Below are positions 35,614 to 44,470 of a stretch of 64,000 nt of DNA, piece after piece. The stretch lies in NCBI GenBank assembly GCA_028290705.1, contig JAQGJH010000115.1, positions 49,296 through 113,295 of the forward strand, written 5' to 3'. Source of the DNA: Hyphomicrobiales bacterium (GTDB lineage Bacteria; Pseudomonadota; Alphaproteobacteria; Rhizobiales; Beijerinckiaceae). A program made the position numbers and the translations under genes. Every line of letters starts with the position of its first letter. The first letter of the stretch is position 1. A model generated the notes under the pieces. It worked only from the letters and a program-made list of their open reading frames with translations. It was not told the DNA's origin and searched no databases.

Positions 35614-37656
35614 TTGCCGACCGACAATCCTCTTCTGCAAGTCTGGGACACGCCTTTCGGCATTCCTCCCTTCGACCGGATCGAGACCCGGCATTACCTT
35701 CCGGCTTTTCAGGAGGCCTTGAGCGCGCATCGTCGCGAAATCGATCTGATCCGGGCCGACGAAGCGCCTCCGACGTTCGACAACAGCATCGTGGCCTTTG
35801 AGCGAAGCGGAGCCGATCTCGTCAGGATCAACCTTGTTTTCAGAAATCTCGCGGGGACGCAGTCCGATGAGGCATTGCGCGCGGTGGAGCGCGACCTCGC
35901 CCCCGTGTTGGCCCGGCATCGCAGCGCGATATACCTCGACACTGCGCTCTTCGCTCGCATCGATGCAGTTCTGAGCGGCCAGGAGTTCGAGCGGCTCACG
36001 CCGGAGCAGCAGCGGCTCACGGAGCGCATTCACAAGACGTTCGTGCGCGCTGGCGCCCGCTTGTCCGAAGAGGAGCGCGCCCGCCTGTCCGACATCACCG
36101 CGAGGCTTGCCGAACTCGGCACGCAGTTCGCCCAAAACGTGCTGAAAGACGAAGCCGACTTCGTCATGCTTCTGGACAGCCCCGAGGACCTCGGAGGTTT
36201 GCCGGAGGATTTCCGCGCATCCGCTGCGGCGCTGGCGGAAACCCGCGGGCATGCCGGCAAACACGCGGTCTCACTCTCGCGCGGCAACGTCGAGGCTTTT
36301 CTGGTCCACTCGAGCCGCGCCGACTTGCGCAAGCTCCTCCTTGAAGCCTTCCTCCGACGCGGCGAGACAGGCGGTCCGACCGACAACAGAACGGTCATCG
36401 CCGAGACCATCCGGCTTCGCGACGAGCGCGCACGCCTTCTCGGCTACGAATCTTACGCGCATTACAAGCTCGACGACACGATGGCGCGGACGCCGCAGGC
36501 GGTTCGCACTCTTCTGGATACCGTCTGGGCGCCGGCGCGTGCCGGCGCGGCCCGCGAACGCGACCGGCTCTCGCAGCTCGCCTCGCTGGCCGGACACAAT
36601 GAGCCGATCCGCAAGGAGGACTGGCGTCACTTTGCGGAAAGCCTGCGGCGCGCGGATTACGCCCTGGATGACGCCGAGCTACGCCCATATTTCCCGTTGA
36701 ACCGGATGATCGACGCCGCCTTCTACGTCTCGCAGCGTCTCTTTGGCTTGCACTTCGAAGAGCGCAGGGATTGCCCTTCCTACGAGCCGAACACCCGTAC
36801 CTTCGAGGTGAAGGACGAGAACGGAAAACACGTCGCGATCTTCATTGGCGATTACTTCGCGCGCCCTTCGAAGCGCAGCGGCGCGTGGATGTCGGCTTTT
36901 CGGGTGCAGCAGAAGCTCTCGGGAGACGTTCGGCCTATCATCGTCAACGTTCTCAACATCGCCGAACCTCCTGCGGGCGAGGAAGCGCTGCTGACGATCG
37001 ACGAGGCCCGCACGCTGTTTCACGAGTTCGGTCACGCGCTCCATGGCATGCTCTCGAACGTGACCTACCCCTCCCTTGCCGGCACCTCCGTCTCGTCCGA
37101 TTTCGTCGAACTTCCCTCGCAACTCTACGAGCACTGGCTGCTGCAGCCTGAGGTGCTGAGCCGCTTCGCTCGACATGTCGAGACGGACCAACCGATTCCC
37201 CCGGCCCTGATCGCGAAACTCCAGGCTGCCCGGGGCTTCAATCAAGGCTTCGCGACGGTGGAATACTGCGCTTCCGCCTTCGTCGACCTGGAAATGCATC
37301 TCGGCGCGGCTCAAGCAGAGCGGGATCCCCTGGGCTTCGAGCGTGATGTGCTGGACCGGATTGAAATGCCGGACGAGATCTCGATGCGCCATCGAAGCCC
37401 CCAATTCACCCATGTGTTTTCGGGGGAGGGCTATGCCGCAGGTTATTACAGCTATCTCTGGTCCGAGGTGCTGGATGCCGATGCTTTTTCGGCCTTCGAG
37501 GAAACCGGGGACGTGTTCGACCCGGAACTGGCGCGCCGGTTGCGGGACAACATCTATGCGGCGGGCAATCTCCGCGATCCGAAGGACGCTTATCTCGCCT
37601 TCCGGGGCAAGCTCCCGGACGTAGGACCGCTGCTGGTAAAACGCGGCCTGAGCTGA
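35614..37656 (+). CDS. dcp: M3-family zinc peptidase, peptidyl-dipeptidase Dcp type
   Basis: 680 aa from the TTG at 35614, chosen because GAGGGAG (35601-35607) lies 6 nt upstream and the text begins PTDNPLLQVWDTPFGIPPFD as in Dcp. An upstream TTG at 35560 lacks such a site. The zinc-binding motif FHEFGHALHGML is near residue 470, with the third ligand Glu about 25 residues on (SDFVELPSQLYEHW). It removes dipeptides from the C-termini of oligopeptides in the cytoplasm. Length matches Dcp (about 680). No signal peptide. Confidence 0.92.
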   Translation: MPTDNPLLQVWDTPFGIPPFDRIETRHYLPAFQEALSAHRREIDLIRADEAPPTFDNSIVAFERSGADLVRINLVFRNLAGTQSDEALRAVERDLAPVLARHRSAIYLDTALFARIDAVLSGQEFERLTPEQQRLTERIHKTFVRAGARLSEEERARLSDITARLAELGTQFAQNVLKDEADFVMLLDSPEDLGGLPEDFRASAAALAETRGHAGKHAVSLSRGNVEAFLVHSSRADLRKLLLEAFLRRGETGGPTDNRTVIAETIRLRDERARLLGYESYAHYKLDDTMARTPQAVRTLLDTVWAPARAGAARERDRLSQLASLAGHNEPIRKEDWRHFAESLRRADYALDDAELRPYFPLNRMIDAAFYVSQRLFGLHFEERRDCPSYEPNTRTFEVKDENGKHVAIFIGDYFARPSKRSGAWMSAFRVQQKLSGDVRPIIVNVLNIAEPPAGEEALLTIDEARTLFHEFGHALHGMLSNVTYPSLAGTSVSSDFVELPSQLYEHWLLQPEVLSRFARHVETDQPIPPALIAKLQAARGFNQGFATVEYCASAFVDLEMHLGAAQAERDPLGFERDVLDRIEMPDEISMRHRSPQFTHVFSGEGYAAGYYSYLWSEVLDADAFSAFEETGDVFDPELARRLRDNIYAAGNLRDPKDAYLAFRGKLPDVGPLLVKRGLS

Positions 37657-37678
37657 GTCGGCCGAAAATCCCGGGCGC

Positions 37679-37903
37679 TCACTCGCGGAGGCTGCGGATC
37701 CAGATGCCGCCGACGTAGCCGATCTGCAGCGCGATCGCCACCAGGACGGCATGGCCCAGGGCTGCCCCGATGCTGCCTTCGGCCGCGCCAGTCGCGAATC
37801 CGGCGAAGGTCAGCCCCGAGATCATCATCAAAATGAACGGCAGCACGCTGACCAGCAGTCCGCAGGTCAGTCCCAGAAGGACCGAGAGGACGAAAATCAT
37901 CAT
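37679..37903 (-). CDS. Small membrane protein, 74 aa
   Basis: 74 aa with two or three hydrophobic segments (FVLSVLLGLTCGLLVSVLPF and AALGHAVLVAIALQIGYVGG), ending IWIRSLRE. The first ATG may be at 37903 or 37900. It is divergent from the sugar transferase gene and convergent with dcp. Similar tiny membrane proteins sit beside exopolysaccharide genes in related bacteria, but I cannot assign a function. Confidence 0.65.
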   Translation of the reverse strand: MMIFVLSVLLGLTCGLLVSVLPFILMMISGLTFAGFATGAAEGSIGAALGHAVLVAIALQIGYVGGIWIRSLRE

Positions 37904-38069
37904 AGTGCCTGGCCGTGTCGAATCACACGTTAACTATGGCAGCGACAATTTAACTGTTTGCATCGCTTCCGTGATCCCCGCCGATACGGTAAATATGATG
38001 CACTGCAACCAACGCGTCGCGTAAACATTTCGGAAGGGACCAACGGGCCGTCAGTCCAGGAGACCCACC

Positions 38070-38597
38070 ATGTACGAACCCGTCGCAGAACACCCTTCGG
38101 CACTCACACTGCGCGCCCGGCAGGCCCGCATCAAGCGAGCCTTCGATGTCTGCCTGTCAGTCTCCGCTCTTGCCGTGCTCGCCCCGTTGATCCTGACACT
38201 CAGCGGATTGCTGCTCGCTGTCCAAGGACGTCGCCTGCTCGACCCGGATCGTCGCATCGGCCAGAACGGAGTTCCCTTCTCAAGGCTGAGATTCCGCACC
38301 TCCGATACAGACGGCGTGACCCCGCTGGGCTTCATTCTGCTGCGAACCAACATCGACGAGATTCCACAATTGTGGAATGTGCTCCGGGGCGACATGAGCT
38401 TCGTGGGGCCACCTCCCGCTCTTGCGCCAGCTGAGGCAGTGACGATCAAGCCCGGCCTGACCTGCCCGTGGCAGGCGAGCGATTTCACCGGACGGGAGCA
38501 ATTGGGAACGTACGTCCGTGGCTGGACCCTGCGGGCGGACGTGGCCGTGCTGCTGCGCGCCCTCATGCCGCACGGCAATCCCCGGGCACTGACCTGA
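38070..38597 (+). CDS. Short bacterial sugar transferase (ExoY/WcaJ-like phosphoglycosyltransferase)
   Basis: 175 aa, shorter than the usual 200-230 aa. RIKRAFDVCLSVSALAVLAP is the membrane-entry helix region. FSRLRFRTSDTD is the variant of the KFRTM motif, and IDEIPQLWNVLRGDMSFVGP is the catalytic Asp-Glu block. The usual stretch of about 20 residues between the two blocks is absent, and the following PRP is PPP. It should transfer a sugar phosphate to undecaprenyl phosphate to start polysaccharide synthesis, but the gap may reduce activity. GGAG lies 8 nt before ATG 38070. No other polysaccharide gene is beside it. Confidence 0.8.
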   Translation: MYEPVAEHPSALTLRARQARIKRAFDVCLSVSALAVLAPLILTLSGLLLAVQGRRLLDPDRRIGQNGVPFSRLRFRTSDTDGVTPLGFILLRTNIDEIPQLWNVLRGDMSFVGPPPALAPAEAVTIKPGLTCPWQASDFTGREQLGTYVRGWTLRADVAVLLRALMPHGNPRALT

Positions 38598-38600
38598 ACG

Positions 38601-39665
38601 CTATTTTTGCTGCCCCTGCATGTAGATCGCACTGATTTTCTGCACCGCCGACTTCGGCGAATCGTAGATCCTTCTGACGAAGGCCAGCATGTCCTCGCCA
38701 CCCGAGGGGGTGCTGCAGTTCAACGAAGCCTTCCGGCATTCCTCCAGATAGGCGGGATCCTTGAAGAGCTGCATGAGAGCTGCGCGTAGCAGGGTCACCT
38801 TCTCCGGATCTACGCCGGGAGGCGCAGTGAGAGGGCGGCCCATGGCCAGCCCGGCCTGCGCGATCTCCATGATGGCGCGCTTTTCGGGGTCTTCGAGAAG
38901 GTCGAGCGCATGCGGAGCCGGAATTTCGGGATTGCGGCCGGCGCCGTAGTAAACCAGCGGTCGTATTTTCTTCTCCTTGAGCCAGTGCGGAAACTCTGAG
39001 GACAGGCTCGACCAGAAGGGCGACGCATTACCGTCGTTCTCGCCTTGCTCCATCGCGAGAAAGCCGGCCGTCTGGGACTTGTAGCCCGGAATGATCTTCA
39101 CCTTGAGATCGAACAGCGCCGAGAGGACGCGGGCAAAGAACGCCGGCGTGGAGCCCGCGCCCGTGGCCGACAGGATCAACTCGCGCGATTTCGCATCCGC
39201 CAGCGTGTTCACCGGCACGGTGTGCCACACGATCAGCAATGCGGTCTCCTGGCTGGGCGTCCCGAGCCAATTGAATTTGGCCGCGTCGAATTGGGCCTGC
39301 TGGTTGCCATAGAGCGGATCGAAAGCCAGCGTGTTGTTGATCATGCCAATCGTGAGGCCATCCTTGGGGGCGACGTTGTAAAGCCAGTTCGCGGCACGCA
39401 GCCCGCCCGCTCCCGGCATGTTCTGCACGATCACGCTCGGTTCGCCCGGAATGAAGCGCGGCAGATGTCGCCCGATCATGCGGGCGAACATGTCATAGCT
39501 GTTACCGACATCAGCCGAGACCACCAGCGTCACCTGCTTGCCACGGTAAAAGTCCTGCGCCAGGGCAGCGCCGGCTCCCGCCGTCACGACCAAAAGCCCG
39601 GCTGCGGCCAGCAAAAACCTGCGTCGTGCTTGCCGAATGATGCGTCCAGCAGAAACCATCGCCAT
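38601..39665 (-). CDS. Bug/TctC-type periplasmic solute-binding protein
   Basis: 354 aa from ATG 39665, with GGGAGGGC upstream. The signal peptide has RRR then a hydrophobic run ending GAALAQ. Mature part: DFYRGKQVTLVVSADVGNSY and IPGEPSVIVQNMPGAGG; the Gly-rich ligand loop usual here (GGGYD) is DVGNSYD. Its stop lies 4 nt from the convergent sugar transferase stop. It is divergent from another binding protein at 39807, giving back-to-back paralogs. Confidence 0.88.
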   Translation of the reverse strand: MAMVSAGRIIRQARRRFLLAAAGLLVVTAGAGAALAQDFYRGKQVTLVVSADVGNSYDMFARMIGRHLPRFIPGEPSVIVQNMPGAGGLRAANWLYNVAPKDGLTIGMINNTLAFDPLYGNQQAQFDAAKFNWLGTPSQETALLIVWHTVPVNTLADAKSRELILSATGAGSTPAFFARVLSALFDLKVKIIPGYKSQTAGFLAMEQGENDGNASPFWSSLSSEFPHWLKEKKIRPLVYYGAGRNPEIPAPHALDLLEDPEKRAIMEIAQAGLAMGRPLTAPPGVDPEKVTLLRAALMQLFKDPAYLEECRKASLNCSTPSGGEDMLAFVRRIYDSPKSAVQKISAIYMQGQQK

Positions 39666-39806
39666 GCCCTCCCGGTGATCTTGGACGAGAGCCTAAGCAA
39701 TTCTCGGACCAGCACGCAACCGGCGGGATTGCCGTTTGACATCCAGCCGGGAGCGGCGATCATGACCGCGTACCGCGCAAAGCAGACGCGGACGCAGGGG
39801 GAACGT

Positions 39807-40856
39807 ATGGGATCCGCACGACGGGGACTGGCCGGCATCGCCACGGGCTGCATGTTGTTTGCAACCGGGCCCACCATGGCATTGGCACAAGACGCCGTAG
39901 CCGATTTCTATCGGGGCAAGACCATCCAGATGCTCGTGGGCTCGTCGGCAGGCGGCGGCTACGACCTCTATGGCCGCCTCGCCGCGCGCTACATGGGCCG
40001 CTACATTCCCGGCACGCCAAACATCATCGTCTCGAACATGTCCGGCGCCGGGTCGATCGTCGCCACCCAGCACATCGCCGTCGCGGGTGCAAAGGACGGC
40101 ACCGTCATGGGCGCCATCTTCCCCGGCGCGATCATGGAGCCGCTGCTTGGCGACCGCAGCAAGGTCAAATACGACGCCCAGAAGCTTTCCTACATCGGCA
40201 GCGCCAACAACGAGCTTTATGTTTGCATCGTGCGCGGTGACGCCGGCGTGAATTCGTTCGAAGACTTTCTTCAGCGCGGCATACTCATTGGCGCCAGTGC
40301 CGGCGGAGGATCTACCCGCGACTTTCCGATGTTGCTCGTCACGGCCTTCGGCGCCAACTTCAAGATCGTGACCGGATATCCGGGCTCCACCGAAATCCTG
40401 TTGGCGATCGAGAAAGGCGAGGTTCAGGGCACGTGTGGCGTCGGTTGGTCGACGATTTCCGTTCAACGCGCGCAATGGCTTCAGAGCGGCTTCATCAAGG
40501 TCGTCGCCCAGGAGGGCACCAAGAGCAGCCCGGAACTCGACAAGGCGAGCGTGCCGATGGCGATTTCCTTCGCCAAAACGACGCGGCAGAAGCAGATCCT
40601 GGAACTTCATTATGCACCTCTGGCATTCGGCCGTCCTTTCGTGGCTGCGCCCGAGATCCCGGCGGATCGACTTGCTGCACTCCGGGGCGCCTTCATGAAG
40701 GCGATGAATGATCCAGACCTGCGCGCCGAAGCCAGCAAGCTGAAGCTCGAAATCGATCCGCTCGACGGACAGGATGTTGCTGAACGGATCGCCGCGATCT
40801 TCGCGTCCCCTCCCGAGGCCATCGAGGAAGCGCGCGCCGCCATTGCGCGGAAGTAA
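39807..40856 (+). CDS. Bug/TctC-type periplasmic solute-binding protein
   Basis: 349 aa from ATG 39807, with AGGGGGAAC 3 nt upstream. The signal peptide is cleaved after MALAQD. Mature part: DFYRGKTIQMLVGSSAGGGY and IPGTPNIIVSNMSGAGS. It resembles the protein at 8505 most closely (IGSANNELYVC versus IGSASNELSVC). It is followed 33 nt on by the MetE-like gene on the same strand, so the two probably form an operon. The ligand may be that enzyme's substrate. Confidence 0.88.
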   Translation: MGSARRGLAGIATGCMLFATGPTMALAQDAVADFYRGKTIQMLVGSSAGGGYDLYGRLAARYMGRYIPGTPNIIVSNMSGAGSIVATQHIAVAGAKDGTVMGAIFPGAIMEPLLGDRSKVKYDAQKLSYIGSANNELYVCIVRGDAGVNSFEDFLQRGILIGASAGGGSTRDFPMLLVTAFGANFKIVTGYPGSTEILLAIEKGEVQGTCGVGWSTISVQRAQWLQSGFIKVVAQEGTKSSPELDKASVPMAISFAKTTRQKQILELHYAPLAFGRPFVAAPEIPADRLAALRGAFMKAMNDPDLRAEASKLKLEIDPLDGQDVAERIAAIFASPPEAIEEARAAIARK

Positions 40857-40889
40857 GAGACGTCAACCAGAACAAGAGAGGTCATACCT

Positions 40890-42011
40890 GTGCCGCTTCA
40901 GAAGAACCCGCCGTTTCGCGCCGAGATCGTCGGCAGCTACCTGCGGCCCGCAGCCATCAAGGACGCGCGTGCGAGTTTCCGCGATGGCGCCATCGATGCG
41001 GGCGAGTTGCGCCGGATCGAGGATGAAGAGATCCGCAAGATCGTGGCCTTTCAGGAAGAGGTCGGCCTGCAAGTGGCGACCGATGGCGAGTTTCGTCGCT
41101 CGACCTATTCCGAGAATTTCACCACCAACGGGCTGACAGGCGTCAAAAGCGAACACGTCGGTGCCGGCGACTGGACCTATTCGGACGGCAAGGGCGGCAC
41201 CCGCGCCGCGCGCGTTCCGGTCGTCATGTCGCCCATCCGTTGGGCAGGTTCGACCAACGCCAAGGATTTCGCCTTCCTGAAGTCGGTCGCGACAAAAGCC
41301 ACGCCGAAGATCACCCTGCCGGGCCCGTGTTACATTCACTATCGCTCGGGACGCGCCAACATCAGTCGGGACGTCTACCCGTCGCTCGAGGATTTCTGGT
41401 CAGACCTCGCGGCCGCCTATCATGCGGAAATGCAGGACCTCTACGATGCCGGATGCCGCTATCTGCAACTCGACGAGACGTCTCTGGCGAAGCTCGGCGA
41501 TCCCAAGATCCAGCACGCGCTCGAGACGCGTGGCGACAACTGGCGCGACTTGGTTGAGACATACACAGATGCGCTCAACGCTGTGGTCGCGGGCGCGCCC
41601 TCGGGCATGACCGTCGCGATGCATCTGTGTCGCGGCAATCAGGCAGGTCACTGGCAGGCGTCCGGCGGTTACGATCTGGTCGCCGAACGCCTGTTCAAGA
41701 AAGTTCGGATCGGCACCTATCTGATGGAGTTCGACACGCCGCGGGCCGGCAACTTCGAGCCTCTGCGGCACCTGCCTTCGGACAAGACGGTCGTCCTCGG
41801 GCTTGTTTCCACAAAGACGCCGAGCCTGGAAGACAAGGACGTCGTCCGTTCGCGACTGAAAGAGGCAGGCGACATCGTTCCTCTCGACCAGCTCTGCCTC
41901 AGCCCGCAATGCGGGTTCGCCAGCTCGGTGCCGGGCAATCCCCTGACCTTCGATGACCAGCGGGCGAAGCTGAAACTGGTCGTGGATCTGGCGAAAGAGA
42001 CATGGGGGTGA
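40890..42011 (+). CDS. Cobalamin-independent methionine synthase (MetE C-domain)-like protein
   Basis: 373 aa from GTG 40890, with AGAGAGG upstream. It corresponds to the C-terminal catalytic barrel of MetE without the N-terminal half. Zinc-ligand text is visible: MHLCRGNQ (His, Cys) near residue 248 and LCLSPQCGF (Cys) near 343. VGSYLRP near the N-terminus is typical of the barrel. Short members transfer methyl groups to thiols, or act in catabolism. Its partner is a solute-binding protein, so a methylated or sulfur compound is a possible substrate. True methionine synthesis is less likely for a short version in this setting. Confidence 0.82.
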   Translation: MPLQKNPPFRAEIVGSYLRPAAIKDARASFRDGAIDAGELRRIEDEEIRKIVAFQEEVGLQVATDGEFRRSTYSENFTTNGLTGVKSEHVGAGDWTYSDGKGGTRAARVPVVMSPIRWAGSTNAKDFAFLKSVATKATPKITLPGPCYIHYRSGRANISRDVYPSLEDFWSDLAAAYHAEMQDLYDAGCRYLQLDETSLAKLGDPKIQHALETRGDNWRDLVETYTDALNAVVAGAPSGMTVAMHLCRGNQAGHWQASGGYDLVAERLFKKVRIGTYLMEFDTPRAGNFEPLRHLPSDKTVVLGLVSTKTPSLEDKDVVRSRLKEAGDIVPLDQLCLSPQCGFASSVPGNPLTFDDQRAKLKLVVDLAKETWG

Positions 42012-42034
42012 GCGCTGTGCGCTCGCCTGCTCGG

Positions 42035-42781
42035 TCAGCGGCTACGAACTGCGGGATCTACGCTGAAGGCGTCGCCCGCGACACCACCAGCCTCGAAGGC
42101 ATCCGCCGACACGGTGCGACTGGCTCGCCTGACCGTCCTGAGCTGCAGATTAAGCTTCGTGAGTTCCGCGTCGACGACTGAGGACTTCATCTCCACGAGA
42201 TCTCGGCCGCTCGAGGCGCGGACGACGTCGCGCGCAGCCTTCATGGCCGCGAGCCTGTCGGCGATAGAAGCGACCATCCCCAAGCTGAAGGACGCGTTCG
42301 CCAGGTGACGATCCTGGTGGCGAAACCGACCATATTCGGTCGATGTCTTGTAACGTCCCAGTTCGCTGCGCACCGTCAGATCGACAAGCCCGCATAAGGA
42401 ATGAGCCGCCTCAACGTCGGCCCGCAACCCGAAGAACACGTAAGCGGCCTCGCCCGCCGGGGTCTTCTCCCGCCATACTTTGCAGTCGCAGAACCGCGCG
42501 ATGGCGCCGACGCAATCGTCGAGCGGAATGCGCTTGCGCCGTTCGGTGGCGTAGCTGCGCCGCTCGCAGGGCGTGTGACGTATCTCGACATCCGACAGCG
42601 ACATGTCGAACCGGTCCAGCAACTCCGCCACCTTGGCGGCGGCCGAGAGCGCTTCCGATTCCGTACAGCCATTCTCCAGCGTCTTGGCGCGCAGCGCCTG
42701 GATGCGAAGGCGCAGCTTGTCGAAATTGGCGTCGGCCTCCGCCCCGTCAGTCAAAACCATCTCCGTGCCCGCACGAGCCAA
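42035..42781 (-). CDS. DUF2786-domain protein
   Basis: About 248 aa from TTG 42781; an ATG at 42760 would give 241 aa and neither start has a good ribosome site. An N-terminal DUF2786 helical region (RLRIQALRAKTLENGCTESE, about 23-60) precedes a middle domain of the type often found with it (VGAIARFCDCKVWRE, then LCGLVDLTVRSELGRYK). Such proteins are found in phages and bacteria; function unknown. It is convergent with the MetE-like gene and divergent from a methyltransferase. No mobile-element marks are seen around it. Confidence 0.75.
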   Translation of the reverse strand: MARAGTEMVLTDGAEADANFDKLRLRIQALRAKTLENGCTESEALSAAAKVAELLDRFDMSLSDVEIRHTPCERRSYATERRKRIPLDDCVGAIARFCDCKVWREKTPAGEAAYVFFGLRADVEAAHSLCGLVDLTVRSELGRYKTSTEYGRFRHQDRHLANASFSLGMVASIADRLAAMKAARDVVRASSGRDLVEMKSSVVDAELTKLNLQLRTVRRASRTVSADAFEAGGVAGDAFSVDPAVRSR

Positions 42782-42853
42782 GCGCTCGTCATCCGTTGTG
42801 ATCTATCACGGGTTCGCTTGCTGGTCAGCCGCAGCGCTGCCAGGATAGGCTGC

Positions 42854-43471
42854 ATGTCTCCGCCATCTGAAAAAATCGTCGGCCTTTACGAGCGCCACGC
42901 GGACGCCTTCGACAGGGAACGCGGCAAAAGCCTGTTTGAGCGGGCTTGGCTGAACCGGTTCACCCATCCCTTGCAACCAGGCTCCGCCATCCTCGATCTC
43001 GGCTGCGGGTCGGGCGAACCGATCGCTCGCCACCTGGTTGGTAGATCCTACGCCATCACCGGCATCGACTCTTCGCCCGCGATGATCGGCATTTGCAAGA
43101 GTCGTTTCCCAGAGCAAGTCTGGGTGGAGGCCGACATGCGCCGACTGCTGCTCGGCCGCCGTTTTGCCGGCATCATCGCATGGGACAGCTACTTTCACCT
43201 CACACCATCGGATCAACGAGCCATGTTCCCGATCTTCGCGGCGCATTCGGCGCCCGGCGCCATGCTGATGTTCACCAGCGGACCTGAAGCAGGCGTGTCG
43301 ATCGGAACGTTTCAGGGAGAAGCGCTGTACCACGCGAGTCTGGACCCTCAAGAATATGCCGCGCTGCTGCTCGAACATTCGTTCGTGCTGCTTTCGCATG
43401 TGGTCGAGGATCCGGATTGCGGCGGCAGAACCATCTGGTTGGCGCGCTATGCAGGCATGGACCCGCGATAG
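42854..43471 (+). CDS. Class I SAM-dependent methyltransferase
   Basis: 205 aa from ATG 42854. The SAM-binding motif ILDLGCGSGEP is near residue 45, followed by ITGIDSSPAMI. The later strand WDSYFHLTPSDQR supplies the acidic motif. The substrate cannot be told; it is a small cytoplasmic enzyme with no added domain. Its 3' end overlaps the convergent polysaccharide deacetylase by 25 nt. Confidence 0.85.
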   Translation: MSPPSEKIVGLYERHADAFDRERGKSLFERAWLNRFTHPLQPGSAILDLGCGSGEPIARHLVGRSYAITGIDSSPAMIGICKSRFPEQVWVEADMRRLLLGRRFAGIIAWDSYFHLTPSDQRAMFPIFAAHSAPGAMLMFTSGPEAGVSIGTFQGEALYHASLDPQEYAALLLEHSFVLLSHVVEDPDCGGRTIWLARYAGMDPR

Positions 43472-44289
43472 GCCTCGATGATCTCACTGCCGGTCGCAAA
43501 CCACACGCCATCGTGGCCGGCGATATGGGCCAGCGCGGAGTCCAGATACCTGATGCGATGCGCCGCCCCGATTAAAAATGGATGCAGGGCAATGCACATC
43601 ACCCGCCCACTCTTTTCGCCCTCCTCGTAGAGAACGTCGAAAGTGTCGCGAATGCGCCGCTCGAAATCGACGATGCTGATCGACGGATTGTTGAACAGCG
43701 GCATGTCGTTGAGCTCGAGCGTGTATGGAATGGAATAAAGCCCGTTGTTCATCGCGTAGGGCAAGTCGTCATTGCACCAGTCGGCGACGTACGTGACGCC
43801 GGCCTCACGCAAAAGATCAAGTGTATTGAACGTCTCCGTCAGGCCCGGCCCGAGCCAGCCCCGCATCGTTTGTCCGCAGGACTCGATCGCTGACTTCGTT
43901 TCCGCGATCACCTGCGCTTCTGCGTCCCTGGACAGGCCGGACAACGTCGCCGAATTCGTCATGCCGTGCCCCATCAGCTCCCAGTTGAGCCGTGCGCATT
44001 CCTGCATGATGCGGGGATAGTGCCGCACGACCTCACCGTTCAACGCGACGGTCCCCCGAACGCAATGCTTGGTCAGGACATCCATCACGCGCCAAACACC
44101 CACGCGGTTCCCGTAATCCCTGCGGCTGTGATTGCGGACGTCGGGGGCTTTCGGCCCTGCTTCGAGGTGGAAATGCTCGATGTTCGGCACGATCCAGACC
44201 GCGACACGCTTGCCGCCGGGCCATGCCAGCTTGGGCCGGTCGACGATCGCCGTGTAGGGGAAAAGGCTGGATTGTTCGAAATCAGTCAT
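43447..44289 (-). CDS. Polysaccharide deacetylase-family protein (PuuE-like)
   Basis: 280 aa from ATG 44289, with GAAGGGC about 7 nt upstream; the frame extends to 44370 without support. WPGGKRVAVWIVPNIEHFHL near residue 23 is the NodB-type start shared with allantoinase PuuE. GHGMTNS and GWLGPGLTET supply the metal-site and active-site regions, and CIALHPFLIG the C-terminal His. The metal-binding pattern resembles cyclic-amide hydrolases (allantoinase-like) more than chitin deacetylases. No signal peptide, so cytoplasmic. The MFS gene ends 181 nt upstream on the same strand and may supply its substrate. Confidence 0.8.
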   Translation of the reverse strand: MTDFEQSSLFPYTAIVDRPKLAWPGGKRVAVWIVPNIEHFHLEAGPKAPDVRNHSRRDYGNRVGVWRVMDVLTKHCVRGTVALNGEVVRHYPRIMQECARLNWELMGHGMTNSATLSGLSRDAEAQVIAETKSAIESCGQTMRGWLGPGLTETFNTLDLLREAGVTYVADWCNDDLPYAMNNGLYSIPYTLELNDMPLFNNPSISIVDFERRIRDTFDVLYEEGEKSGRVMCIALHPFLIGAAHRIRYLDSALAHIAGHDGVWFATGSEIIEAYRGSMPA

Positions 44290-44470
44290 GACGAAGCCCT
44301 TCAAACGCACAGTCCGGCAGGATGCCTGAGCTTGTCGCTCCAGACCAGACCGGCTGCTCAAACGATACACATGGCAGCCACCTCACACGACGTCGTCGCC
44401 GGCCAGAGCTGAAGGTTTTGCTTCTCGCGCGCGTCCGCGAAGCGCTCGACAGCCCGTGACGGTTGGGCAC

